Assembly: GCA_002308515.1 (NCBI GenBank)
Contig: DBVN01000117.1
Span: 1 to 15,750 of the forward strand
Source of the DNA: Verrucomicrobia bacterium UBA1263
GTDB lineage: Bacteria; Verrucomicrobiota; Verrucomicrobiia; Limisphaerales; UBA1412
Reading direction: 5' to 3'
Length of the DNA stretch: 15,750 bases
Shown: positions 1 to 8,384 of the stretch, piece after piece
Position numbering within the stretch: the first letter of the stretch is position 1
How the letters are laid out: every line of letters begins with the position of its first letter
Notes under the pieces: generated by a model
What the model was told of the DNA's origin: nothing
Databases searched by the model: none
The model's input: only the letters and a program-made list of their open reading frames with translations
Program-made: the position numbers and the translations under genes

Positions 1-13
1 ATTCCAACCCTAA

Positions 14-205
14 TGGCGTTTTTGGGATAAAAACATCGCTCCCTTCTGCACTCATGAAGGCAGCGGGATCGGCAGGACTCCGAGCTATATCCAAAACACT
101 GTCAAAGGAAACCTGTTGAACAGCTTCGCGATATATGGCCACATCGCGCAAAATGATAAAGCCGAAGCGGATAAACAGGTCTCAGAATGGCTGAAAGAGT
201 TATAA
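14..205 (+). pseudogene. Flavodoxin C-terminal part, reading frame disrupted
   Basis: The reading frame ending at the TAA at 203-205 encodes a recognisable flavodoxin C-terminus. It has the segment IAPFCTHEGSGIGRTPSYIQ, the flavin-side loop typical of long-type flavodoxins, followed by a final helix ending VSEWLKEL. This frame has a stop at 11-13. Frame 1 just upstream reads IPTLMAFLG and then stops. That peptide matches the part of a flavodoxin that normally comes shortly before the PFCTHEG segment. The two frames therefore look like one gene broken near 22-30, with about four residues missing at the join. TTTTTGG at 21-27 is in a short T/G run, so a deletion between similar short sequences is possible. 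A complete flavodoxin would carry electrons on FMN in the cytoplasm. The gene continues off the left edge, so most of it is unseen. A sequencing or assembly error is an alternative. Confidence 0.65.
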
Positions 206-287
206 AAGTATTGAAAAGGCTCGACATTTGATGAAAAAATGTTATAAAACAAGAACGTCTAGGGACGTAAAAGATATTTGCGCAAAT

Positions 288-1247
288 ATGAACAGAAGAA
301 ATTTTTTGAAGACGACAGTAGTGGGCACAGCCGCCGTGGCGACTGCACCCGTTTGGGGAAATACCCTCTTTGCCGCTGAAGAGACAACCGAATCCTCCAA
401 GCCTCTGGATATGATCGCCATTTATGGCGGGTCTGCCGTGGAGATGTTCAAGAAGGGCATCGCCGAGATGGGCGGGATGGAACGTTTTGTCAAGAAGGGA
501 CAGCGAGTCATTTTGAAGCCGAATATCGGTTGGGATCGCGGTCCGGAATTTGGCGCGAATACCGATCCTGATTTGGTGGGTTATGTGACCAAGGTCTGTC
601 TGGAATTGGGAGCCAAGGAAGTCCTTTGCTTTGATAAGACCTGCGGAAACGACTGGCAGAACCGCTATAAGATGAGCGGCATCAAAGACGCTGTGGAAAA
701 GAACGGCGGCAAGATGGTGGACGGTCAAAGCGATGCCATGTTCGAGGAACAGGAGATCCCCAAGGGTGTCGTCCTGAAGAAAGCGGATGTCCACAAGCTG
801 GCTATCAACCCGGATGTGTTCATCAATATGCCGGTCCTGAAGAACCACAGCGGTACGAAGATCACCTGCGCGCTGAAGAACTACATGGGCTGTATCAGAG
901 ACCGTCAGTACTGGCACAGAAACAATCTGCCGCAGTGCATCGCGGATTTCGCGACCTATCAGAAGACCACTTTGACCATCGTGGACGCTTACCGTGTCAT
1001 GCTGGAACACGGTCCTCGCGGAAACGATCCGAAGTTCACAACGGTTGCCAAGTACCAGATCATTTCTACGGATATGGTGGCGGCGGACGTGGCGGCGACC
1101 CAGATCTTTGCCACAGTGGCCAAACAGGCCAAGATGGGCAAGGCTTATACCGTGGACGAGATCACATATCTGGCTCTGGCGGAAAAAGCCGGTGTTGGTA
1201 CTATGGATCTGAAGAAGCTCAATATGAAGCGGATCACCATGGCATAG
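288..1247 (+). CDS. Tat-exported DUF362 domain protein
   Basis: This 319-residue protein belongs to the DUF362 family, whose biochemical role is not established. The family signatures are visible: VILKPNIGWDRGP near residues 74-86, DVFINMPVLKNHSGTKIT near 176-193, and the following ALKNYMGC. The N-terminus MNRRNFLKTT, followed by a short hydrophobic stretch to about residue 30, is a clear twin-arginine signal, so export to the periplasm in folded form is likely. No ferredoxin-type cysteine cluster is present, although some DUF362 proteins have one. I chose the ATG at 288 because it places the twin arginines at residues 3-4. An upstream in-frame ATG at 228 has a better Shine-Dalgarno-like AAAAGG (214-219) and would add 20 residues, so the start is uncertain. 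The gene lies 95 bases before a membrane polyferredoxin, which suggests a shared redox role. It could be a redox-linked maturation or accessory factor. Confidence 0.85.
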   Translation: MNRRNFLKTTVVGTAAVATAPVWGNTLFAAEETTESSKPLDMIAIYGGSAVEMFKKGIAEMGGMERFVKKGQRVILKPNIGWDRGPEFGANTDPDLVGYVTKVCLELGAKEVLCFDKTCGNDWQNRYKMSGIKDAVEKNGGKMVDGQSDAMFEEQEIPKGVVLKKADVHKLAINPDVFINMPVLKNHSGTKITCALKNYMGCIRDRQYWHRNNLPQCIADFATYQKTTLTIVDAYRVMLEHGPRGNDPKFTTVAKYQIISTDMVAADVAATQIFATVAKQAKMGKAYTVDEITYLALAEKAGVGTMDLKKLNMKRITMA

Positions 1248-1271
1248 GTGATAATCAATAGAACAAAAAAT

Positions 1272-1316
1272 CAAAACACAGATGAGCGGTGGAAAAAATC
1301 GTTCTTCTGTGTTTTG
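1272..1316 (+). repeat. Inverted repeat between DUF362 gene and polyferredoxin gene
   Basis: CAAAACACAG at 1272-1281 is perfectly complementary to CTGTGTTTTG at 1307-1316, giving a 10-bp stem around a 25-base loop. The stem is A/T-rich and no T tract follows, so it is not a convincing terminator. It could act as an mRNA processing or partial attenuation element between the two genes. Confidence 0.35.
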
Positions 1317-1342
1317 TTCAATAGAAACCGATAGGAATTGAA

Positions 1343-3106
1343 ATGACTCTTCGTTTTGTACGCTGGTTCCGCAGGATTTTTGCGGTGATCTTTTTCGTGG
1401 CGATAAGCGCCCAGTTTTTGGATGTCTATCATCAGTTGCCGGATATTTGGTATGAATATCATCCGACGAAAGCACAATTATTCCCGTCGCTTCTGAATCT
1501 GCTGGGTACGGGCAGTGTGCTGGCCGGAGCGGCGTTCATCACGGTAAGTGTGGTGACTCTCATCTTTGGGCGCGCTTATTGTTCTTTTCTGTGTCCGTTT
1601 GGGATCCTGATGGATTTTGTCCGCTGGCTCGCGACTTATCCGACGAAGAGCAAATTTCTCAAATCCACTAAACTGGGCGCGTTTTGCAAACAGAACTTTG
1701 CCAGGATCGCTTTCAGCCCGGCCTGGAATAAGGTGCGTGCTTTTTTTGTAGGGATCACGATACTGCTGATCGCCTTTGGAGGCGCTGCCCTGGTGGGTCT
1801 GATCGAACCGTATTCACTTTTTGGAAAAATTTTTGGATGCATCGTTTATCCGGCCGCGTCTGCCGGAACGAATGAGATCAGCAACTTCCTGGCGGCACGC
1901 GGGAATTATTCCGTTCCTTCGGTGAGCGGTCATGCCGAGGTCGCGCTGCCTGCTTTTGGATTGGCGCTTTTCATCCTGTGCGCGATTTTCCTTCTCTCCG
2001 CGGTCAGGGGTCGTCTCTACTGTAATACGGTTTGTCCGGTGGGAGGGTATTTAGGATTTCTGGCCAGGTATTCCCTGTTCAAACTGGAATTGAATCCGGC
2101 GAAATGTATTGCCTGCGGTCTCTGCGAAAAGATATGCAAAGCGCAGTGCATAGACTCCCGCCGGAGGAATCTGGATTTCTCGCGCTGTGTGCTTTGTCTG
2201 GATTGCGCGAGTACCTGCCGCAAGAGCGCGGTGCATTTCACATGGAGATACCGCTCCGCCAAGAAAGAGGAACCGCTGTCGGAGATCGAAGAAGAGAAGA
2301 GTCCAGTATCTTCATCAGCACAAAGGACGATGGACCGGAGAGCCTTTGTAAAAACTTTGCCGGCGTTCGCGGCTCTGTTTGGTACGGCGGCAAAAGTGAA
2401 GGAAGGCCAGCCCCTGCCGAAGCCGGAAGACTCCGACAAGCCGTATGTGATCCTGCCGGATGCCAGCCCCTATTATGTGGATGGCAAACGCCCCGATAAG
2501 AGACTGACACCGCTGCCGGGTTCCAGAAGTCTGGAGCGCTTTTTCTCAAAATGCACCGGCTGTCAGATTTGTGTTTCCACCTGTAAATCACAGATGCTCA
2601 AACCCAGCATCACCGAGTGGGGACTGGGAGGGATCATGCGCCCCTTCATGAATTTTGATAAAGGCTTCTGTGTGCAGGAATGTATAGAATGCACAAAAGT
2701 CTGCCCCAGCGACGCGCTGATCCCGCTGACGGTTGAGGAGAAGAAACTGGAAAAACTGGGAACAGCGATCTTCCGCGAGGATCTGTGCGTGGTCAAGAAG
2801 GATGAAACAGACTGCTCGGCCTGCGGTGAACATTGTCCTGTGGCGGCTATCGAGATGCTTCCCTATAAACCGGAGAAACATCTCTACATCCCGTACATCC
2901 ACGAAGATGTCTGCATCGGCTGCGGTGCTTGTGAGAATATTTGCCCCGTGGTTCCATACAAAGCGTTAGTGATCCAGGGTTCCAACCACATCCGCAAAGC
3001 GAAGGTCTTTGATGACAGTATGCGTCTGTATGTGCCGGAGGAAACAAAGCCGGCCGAAACGGAATCGGCTGAACCGATCGATGCGGACAATCCTTTCCCG
3101 TTTTGA
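1343..3106 (+). CDS. Membrane polyferredoxin, NapH-NapG-like fusion
   Basis: The 587-residue protein should pass electrons between the quinone pool and a periplasmic or cytoplasmic partner. The N-terminal half resembles NapH/NosR/CcoG membrane ferredoxins. It has about four hydrophobic helices (roughly residues 8-24, 50-72, 130-152 and 200-222), two CxxxCP motifs at Cys80/Cys84 and Cys227/Cys231, and a pair of 4Fe-4S clusters starting at Cys255. At residues 330-355 there is a twin-arginine signal-like segment, DRRAFVKTL, followed by a hydrophobic run. The C-terminal half then matches MauM/NapG ferredoxins, with four cysteine clusters between Cys404 (CTGCQIC) and about residue 534 (CIGCGACENIC). 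The start is supported by AGGA at 1333-1336. The esterase gene follows after 35 bases. NapH and NapG are separate proteins in nitrate reductase systems, but no nap genes are visible here, so the electron acceptor is unknown. Confidence 0.85.
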   Translation: MTLRFVRWFRRIFAVIFFVAISAQFLDVYHQLPDIWYEYHPTKAQLFPSLLNLLGTGSVLAGAAFITVSVVTLIFGRAYCSFLCPFGILMDFVRWLATYPTKSKFLKSTKLGAFCKQNFARIAFSPAWNKVRAFFVGITILLIAFGGAALVGLIEPYSLFGKIFGCIVYPAASAGTNEISNFLAARGNYSVPSVSGHAEVALPAFGLALFILCAIFLLSAVRGRLYCNTVCPVGGYLGFLARYSLFKLELNPAKCIACGLCEKICKAQCIDSRRRNLDFSRCVLCLDCASTCRKSAVHFTWRYRSAKKEEPLSEIEEEKSPVSSSAQRTMDRRAFVKTLPAFAALFGTAAKVKEGQPLPKPEDSDKPYVILPDASPYYVDGKRPDKRLTPLPGSRSLERFFSKCTGCQICVSTCKSQMLKPSITEWGLGGIMRPFMNFDKGFCVQECIECTKVCPSDALIPLTVEEKKLEKLGTAIFREDLCVVKKDETDCSACGEHCPVAAIEMLPYKPEKHLYIPYIHEDVCIGCGACENICPVVPYKALVIQGSNHIRKAKVFDDSMRLYVPEETKPAETESAEPIDADNPFPF

Positions 3107-3141
3107 TAATCTGTGGAATAAATTTTTTGAAATTGCAGAAG

Positions 3142-5076
3142 ATGAAAAAAATCATAGTAAGTATGTTGAGCCTGTTATTTTGTGTAACAGGATGGGCCGG
3201 GATCGAGAGCGATTTTCCGGGAAAACAATCAGAATGGAATGGTGGTGCGCGCTACGACTTCCATGTGCAGGGACGCGATGCCATTTTGGTCGTTCCGCAA
3301 AAAGCCCGTCCGGGGAATCCCTGGATCTGGAGACCGGCGTTTTTTGATGCCTTTCCCTCGGTGGACAAGGCTCTGCTGGCGGAAGGATTCCATGTCGCTT
3401 ACTATGATCTGACACATCTTTACGGCAGCCCGCGGGCGATGAGTCTGGGGCATGACTTCTATCAGTACATGACCACCGAGCAGGGACTTTCCAAAAAGGT
3501 CACGATGGAAGGTTTCAGCCGCGGCGGTTTATGCTCGCTGAACTGGGCCACTAAATATCCGGAATGCGTGGCGTGTCTGTACCTGGACGCGCCTGTGTGC
3601 GATGTCCTCACATGGCCGGGCCGGGGAACCAATACAGAAGGTGGACAGCTTTGGAATGATCTGCTCAAGGAATGGAACATAGAAGACAACGGCATGGACT
3701 ATTTCCCCGGCAATCCGATCAACATTGAAAACTTGAAACCGATCGCGGCGGCGGGGATCCCTATCTTTGCTGTGTGCGGCGGCAGCGACAAGGTCGTGCC
3801 TTATGAGAAGAACATGGAGGTTTTGCGCTCCCGTTTTGTGGCACTGGGCGGTTCTGTGGAGGTCATCGTCAAGCCGGGTGTAGATCATCATCCGCACAGT
3901 TTGGAGAACCCGGGGCCGATCGTGGATTTTGTGATCCGCAATCAGCCCCAGTATCAGTCCAAACAATACTACACGCTGCGCGGAAAATTCCGTAACGCTT
4001 TTCTGAAATTCGATACGACTCTGGAGGGTCGTGTAGCATTCCTGGGTGGTTCCATTACAGAGATGCGCGGCTGGCATAATCAGGTGATGGATATGCTGCG
4101 CCAGCGTTTCCCAAAGACGCAGTTTGATTTTGTGGAAGCCGGCATCGGTTCCACCGGCAGTACGCCCGGCGCGTTTCGTCTTCAGCATGACGTGCTGAGC
4201 CGCGGCAAGATAGATTTGCTTTTTGTGGAAGCCGCTGTCAATGACGATACCAACTTTTTCCCGCCCGTGGAACAGATCCGCGGCATGGAAGGCGAGATCC
4301 GTCACGCGCTGCTGAGCAACCCGGAGATGGACATCATCATGTTGGATTTCATCTACGATCCTTTCATTGAGGTCTGCCGTCAGGGTCACATTCCTAACGT
4401 GATTTTGAATCATGAGTGTGTGGCCAGCTATTACCAGATCCCCAGCATCAATCTGTGTCAGGAAGTGTACGAACGAATGGAAGCGGGCGAGTTTGACTGG
4501 AAGAAATTTGGCGGAACGCATCCCTCCTGGTTTGGACATAAATTTTACACAGCGGCCATCGCGCGTGTGATGGATCTGATGTGGAAGGAAGGTATTGCCC
4601 AGACGAAGATGACCGCGCATCCCATCCCGGCGAAACCGATGGATCCGCACAGCTATTTCAATGGTGATTTTCTGGACATCCATCAGGCCGTCTTGGGAGA
4701 TAAATGGAGCTGTGTGGAAAATTGGGATTCCGAGATCAAGGTGGAAAAACGAAGAGGTTTTGTGAATGTTCCCATGTTGGAAGTCCGCGAGCCGGAGTCC
4801 AAGCTGACACTGGATTTTGAGGGAACAGCCATCGGTATTTTTTGTGTCTGCGGTCCCGAAGCGGGCATCATTGAATACAGTGTGGATGGCGCGCCCGTTA
4901 AGAAGCTGAACACATTTACCGATTGGAGCGGCCGCCTTTTTATCCCGTGGGTCTATATGCTGGAAAGCGAACTCTCGCCCGGCAAACATCAGCTCACGAT
5001 GTGGATGTCCAAAGAATCGGATAAACGCTCCAAAGGAACAGCTTTGCAAATTCGCAATTTTGTAGTGAATCAGTAA
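3142..5076 (+). CDS. Exported two-domain esterase: alpha/beta hydrolase plus SGNH hydrolase
   Basis: This 644-residue protein begins with a Sec signal peptide (MKKIIVSMLSLLFCVTGWA) and should act in the periplasm or outside the cell. Residues about 35-268 form an alpha/beta hydrolase: nucleophile elbow GFSRGG with Ser126, probable acid Asp215 in GGSDKVV, and probable base in DHHPH at 248-252. Residues about 295-480 form an SGNH hydrolase: LGGSIT with Ser304, an oxyanion Gly in AGIGSTGS, Asn368 in AAVNDD, and His460 in GTHPSWFGH. A beta-rich C-terminal domain follows (about 520-640) and may be a binding module. The position that usually holds the SGNH Asp, three residues before the His, is Gly457. 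The gene lies 14 bases upstream of the rhamnosidase gene, so removal of acetyl or other ester groups from a rhamnose-containing polysaccharide is a reasonable inference. The ATG at 3142 was preferred over a TTG at 3103 because it puts the signal peptide first. Confidence 0.85.
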   Translation: MKKIIVSMLSLLFCVTGWAGIESDFPGKQSEWNGGARYDFHVQGRDAILVVPQKARPGNPWIWRPAFFDAFPSVDKALLAEGFHVAYYDLTHLYGSPRAMSLGHDFYQYMTTEQGLSKKVTMEGFSRGGLCSLNWATKYPECVACLYLDAPVCDVLTWPGRGTNTEGGQLWNDLLKEWNIEDNGMDYFPGNPINIENLKPIAAAGIPIFAVCGGSDKVVPYEKNMEVLRSRFVALGGSVEVIVKPGVDHHPHSLENPGPIVDFVIRNQPQYQSKQYYTLRGKFRNAFLKFDTTLEGRVAFLGGSITEMRGWHNQVMDMLRQRFPKTQFDFVEAGIGSTGSTPGAFRLQHDVLSRGKIDLLFVEAAVNDDTNFFPPVEQIRGMEGEIRHALLSNPEMDIIMLDFIYDPFIEVCRQGHIPNVILNHECVASYYQIPSINLCQEVYERMEAGEFDWKKFGGTHPSWFGHKFYTAAIARVMDLMWKEGIAQTKMTAHPIPAKPMDPHSYFNGDFLDIHQAVLGDKWSCVENWDSEIKVEKRRGFVNVPMLEVREPESKLTLDFEGTAIGIFCVCGPEAGIIEYSVDGAPVKKLNTFTDWSGRLFIPWVYMLESELSPGKHQLTMWMSKESDKRSKGTALQIRNFVVNQ

Positions 5077-5090
5077 TAATAAAATTATTT

Positions 5091-8000
5091 ATGAAAAAGA
5101 AAAAAATCAAAAGCATACTCTTTGCTCTCGCGGTCATGGCATTAGTTTCCGCTCCGGTGAGCCAGGCTGATGTATGCACCAAAAATGAAACCTGCACCGT
5201 CAGCGATTTTCAAAATCCGCCCAGCTCTGTGCGCATAGCGTGCTACTGGTACTGGATCTCCGATCACATTTCCGCGGAAGGTGTGGTCAATGACTTGCGC
5301 GCGATGAAAGAGGCCGGGATCACTCTGGCGTACATTGGCAATATCGGTTTGGATGATGTCTATGGGCCGGTCAAGTTCGGCAGTGATGAGTGGTGGCATA
5401 TCCTCCACACCGCGATGAAGACAGCGACCGAGCTGGACATCCAGCTGGGCATGTTCAATTCACCCGGCTGGAGCCAGTCCGGCGGCCCATGGGTCAAGCC
5501 TGAACAGGCGATGCGCTATCTGACATTCGACCGTGCGGAAGTGATCGGCGGCAAACCTGTCAGCATCGTCCTCAGCAGGCCCGCAGGTGATTATCAGGAC
5601 GTGAAAGTATTGGCCTATCCGGTACTGCCGAAGAATAAAGCTGCGCTGAAAGGGATCACGACCGCGCCGGAATTGAAAGACGGCGCCAAGCTGATCGATG
5701 GAGATACGGCCAGCGGTACCAAGCTGGCCGCGGATAAAGACGGCAATATCACGATGGATCTGACCTTGTCCCAGCCGGAAGTGATTCGGACGATCAAGAT
5801 CTACGCTCACAATTACAATGTCAATACCCGCGCTTCCTTCCAGGTGAAACAGCCTGACGGAACTTACAGGACCTTGTCCGAGTTCAAACTGGATCGTTAT
5901 AATTCCGCTTTGAACGTGGGCTTTGCGCCGCTGGCGCCGATCGTCATTTCTGTTCCGCCGACACGGAGCGCTGACTATCGTCTGATAGTGAATAATGCCG
6001 GCAATGTCGGGCTGGCCGAGATCGAGCTGAGTACACTGGCCACGGTCGAGCGTTATCCTGAAAAGAGTCTGGCCAAGATGTTCCAGGAACCTCTTCCGTA
6101 CTGGCACGAATATCAATGGAAAGTCCAGCCGGCAGCGGATGACATCTCTCAGGTGGTGGACAGTGCCCAGGTGCTGGACATCAGCAAATACCTTTCCGGT
6201 GACAAGCTGGAATGGAATGCTCCTATCGGGAATTGGGAAGTAGTGCGCATTGGAGCCAAGCCGACCGGCGTTGAAAATTCTCCGGCCAGCAAGGAAGCCA
6301 CCGGATTGGAAGTGGATAAGATGAGCCGCAAACATGTGGAGGCGCATTTCGACGCGTTCATGGGTGAGATCATTCGCCGTATTCCCGCGGAAGACCGCAA
6401 GTGCTGGAAGTTCGTTGTGGAAGACAGCTATGAGATGGGCGGTCAGAATTATACGGATACACTTTTTGCCGATTTCCAGAAACGCTACGGTTATGATCCG
6501 GTCCCGTTCCTGCCGGCACTGAATGGTATTGTGATTCAAAGCCAGGATGTATCCGACCGCTTCCTGTGGGATCTGCGCCGTCTTATCGCGGACAAGGTGG
6601 CCTATGATTACGTAGGCGGTCTGCGAGAGGTCAGCAACAAGCACGGCATGAAGACCTGGCTGGAAAATTACGGCCACTGGGGTTTCCCCAGCGAGTTTCT
6701 GCTATACGGAAGCCAGTCCGACGAGATCGGCGGTGAATACTGGTTCACGGGTACACTGGGCGACATCGAGAACCGCGCATCCTCTTCCTGCGGTCATATC
6801 TACGGGAAGAAGCGGATCTGGGCTGAGTCCTTTACCTCCGGCGCGCAGATGTTCACTGGTTATCCCGAAGTGATGAAGCCGCGCGGTGACCGTTTCTTCA
6901 CCGAGGGCATCAACAGCACGCTGCTGCATGTTTACATCCAGCAGGCGTATGAGGACAGACAGCCGGGTGTCAATGCCTGGTTCGGCAGTGAGTTCAACCG
7001 CTTCAGCAGCTGGTATCCTCAGCTCCATGTTTTCAATGAGTATCTGCGCCGTGTGAATTTTGTCCTTCAGTCCGGTTTGAATGTGGCCGATGTGGCTTAC
7101 TTCATTGGTGAGGACGCGCCCAAGATGACTGGCATCACCGATCCGGCTCTGCCGAAGGGATACCAGTTCGATTATATCAACGCGGACGTTATTGAGAATT
7201 CTCTCACAGTGAAGGACGGCATCTTTACTCTGCCGCACGGCACACAGTACAAGATACTCGTGCTGCCTCAGCTGGAGACCATGCGTCCGAAACTGCTCAG
7301 GAAGATCAAGAGTCTGATCGAGCAGGGCGGTATCGTTTTGGGACCCGCGCCGCGCCGTTCACCCAGTTATCAGGATTATCCGCGAGCCGACCTGGAGGTC
7401 TGGAATCTGTCTGATGAGTTATGGGGTGGCGACAATACCTATAATCAGATCGGCAAAGGTCTGCTGATCAAGAGCGGTGTCACCATGGAAGAGGCTCTGA
7501 ACGTGGCGGGCTGTCCTCCGGATATGCGTATCCCGGCGGATGTCCCGGCTCTGTACACTCACCGCACTTTGAAAGATATGGAGATCTATTTCGTTTCCAA
7601 TCAGAGCAACCGCGAGCTGACCTTCTCCCCGGAATTTCGTGTTAAGGGAATGCGTCCGGAATGCTGGTATCCGACCACAGGCGAAGTCCGTCCGCTGACG
7701 GGTTATGAGACCAGCGTCAGTGGAACGATCGTGCCGCTGCGTTTACACGGATATGAGAGCGTCTTCATCGTCTTCAGGGGAACAGCGGACACGACAGCCA
7801 AAGCGGATGTTGAGCTGAATTATCCTTGCGCTCAGAAGCTCCTGGATGTGACAGCGCCGTGGACGGTGGATTTTGATAATCCCTATATGGATTTCAAGAA
7901 GACCGTCACGATGGACAAGCTCATCAATCTGAACAAGAGCGAAGATAAGGATCTGAAATACTACTCCGGAACGATCCGCTACAGCTCGACCTTTGATCTG

Positions 8001-8330
8001 GATGCTAAACCGGCGGGGACTCTCTACATCAATCTGCACGAAGTCCACATGATGGCCAAGGTCAAGATCAACGGTCATTATGTCGGCGGTGTCTGGACTT
8101 CACCGCATCGCCTGGATATCACCGATTTTGTAAAAGTCGGCAAGAACACGGTCGAGGTGGAGATCGTCAACACATGGGCCAATCGTGTTATTGGGGATCT
8201 GAATCTGCCGGAGAACGAGCGCAAGATCTGGATGCTCCACAACGGCTGGAGCAAAGATTCTCCCGTGCCGGATTCCGGTCTGGTGGGTCCCGTCCTGCTG
8301 GAGACTGTCACCTATCCCGCTGTGAAATAG
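5091..8330 (+). CDS. Exported GH106-type alpha-L-rhamnosidase
   Basis: The 1079-residue protein has a Sec signal peptide with a likely cleavage after SQA (residue 26). It then shows the N-terminal pattern of glycoside hydrolase family 106: FQNPPSSVRIACYWYW, then SAEGVVNDLRAMKEAGI, then GPVKF and NSPGWSQSGGPW. This family cleaves terminal alpha-L-rhamnose from plant glycans such as rhamnogalacturonan. Glu444 (in FVVEDSYEMGG) and Glu579 (in IWAESFTS) are candidate catalytic acid and base; their spacing is close to that of the catalytic pair I recall for the characterised enzyme BT0986. The last 150 residues look like a galactose-binding-type beta sandwich of the GH2 kind (INLHEVHMMAKVKINGHYVGG). 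The start follows an A/T-rich leader with no Shine-Dalgarno sequence. The gene is probably co-transcribed with the esterase and ends at a strong terminator. The exact linkage cleaved cannot be read from the sequence. Confidence 0.88.
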   Translation: MKKKKIKSILFALAVMALVSAPVSQADVCTKNETCTVSDFQNPPSSVRIACYWYWISDHISAEGVVNDLRAMKEAGITLAYIGNIGLDDVYGPVKFGSDEWWHILHTAMKTATELDIQLGMFNSPGWSQSGGPWVKPEQAMRYLTFDRAEVIGGKPVSIVLSRPAGDYQDVKVLAYPVLPKNKAALKGITTAPELKDGAKLIDGDTASGTKLAADKDGNITMDLTLSQPEVIRTIKIYAHNYNVNTRASFQVKQPDGTYRTLSEFKLDRYNSALNVGFAPLAPIVISVPPTRSADYRLIVNNAGNVGLAEIELSTLATVERYPEKSLAKMFQEPLPYWHEYQWKVQPAADDISQVVDSAQVLDISKYLSGDKLEWNAPIGNWEVVRIGAKPTGVENSPASKEATGLEVDKMSRKHVEAHFDAFMGEIIRRIPAEDRKCWKFVVEDSYEMGGQNYTDTLFADFQKRYGYDPVPFLPALNGIVIQSQDVSDRFLWDLRRLIADKVAYDYVGGLREVSNKHGMKTWLENYGHWGFPSEFLLYGSQSDEIGGEYWFTGTLGDIENRASSSCGHIYGKKRIWAESFTSGAQMFTGYPEVMKPRGDRFFTEGINSTLLHVYIQQAYEDRQPGVNAWFGSEFNRFSSWYPQLHVFNEYLRRVNFVLQSGLNVADVAYFIGEDAPKMTGITDPALPKGYQFDYINADVIENSLTVKDGIFTLPHGTQYKILVLPQLETMRPKLLRKIKSLIEQGGIVLGPAPRRSPSYQDYPRADLEVWNLSDELWGGDNTYNQIGKGLLIKSGVTMEEALNVAGCPPDMRIPADVPALYTHRTLKDMEIYFVSNQSNRELTFSPEFRVKGMRPECWYPTTGEVRPLTGYETSVSGTIVPLRLHGYESVFIVFRGTADTTAKADVELNYPCAQKLLDVTAPWTVDFDNPYMDFKKTVTMDKLINLNKSEDKDLKYYSGTIRYSSTFDLDAKPAGTLYINLHEVHMMAKVKINGHYVGGVWTSPHRLDITDFVKVGKNTVEVEIVNTWANRVIGDLNLPENERKIWMLHNGWSKDSPVPDSGLVGPVLLETVTYPAVK

Positions 8331-8347
8331 TGCCGGGATAAGATACT

Positions 8348-8384
8348 AAAAAAGGGCATCCGTTTTCGGATGTCTTTTTTTTTT
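8348..8384. terminator. Bidirectional rho-independent terminator
   Basis: GGCATCCG (8355-8362) pairs with CGGATGTC (8367-8374) around a TTTT loop, with one G-T pair. Ten T residues follow on the plus strand (8375-8384), and six A residues precede the hairpin (8348-8353), giving a T tract on the minus strand. It sits between the converging rhamnosidase gene (+) and terminase gene (-), and should end both transcripts. The terminase stop codon overlaps the T tract. Confidence 0.85.

Noticed and set aside
102..1475. Long minus-strand open frame of 457 codons
   Set aside because: It lies opposite the flavodoxin remnant and the well-supported DUF362 gene, is rich in His, Arg and Ile-Arg runs typical of antisense translation, and matches no family I recognise.
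3103..3141. Upstream TTG start for the esterase, overlapping the polyferredoxin stop
   Set aside because: It would put 13 extra residues before a normal Sec signal peptide that begins at the ATG at 3142.
3529..5049. Minus-strand open frame of 506 codons opposite the esterase gene
   Set aside because: The plus strand encodes clear alpha/beta hydrolase and SGNH motifs here; the antisense product is His-rich and has no recognisable domain.
5460..6677. Minus-strand open frame of 405 codons opposite the rhamnosidase gene
   Set aside because: It mirrors the third-position G/C bias of the real gene and has no recognisable motif.
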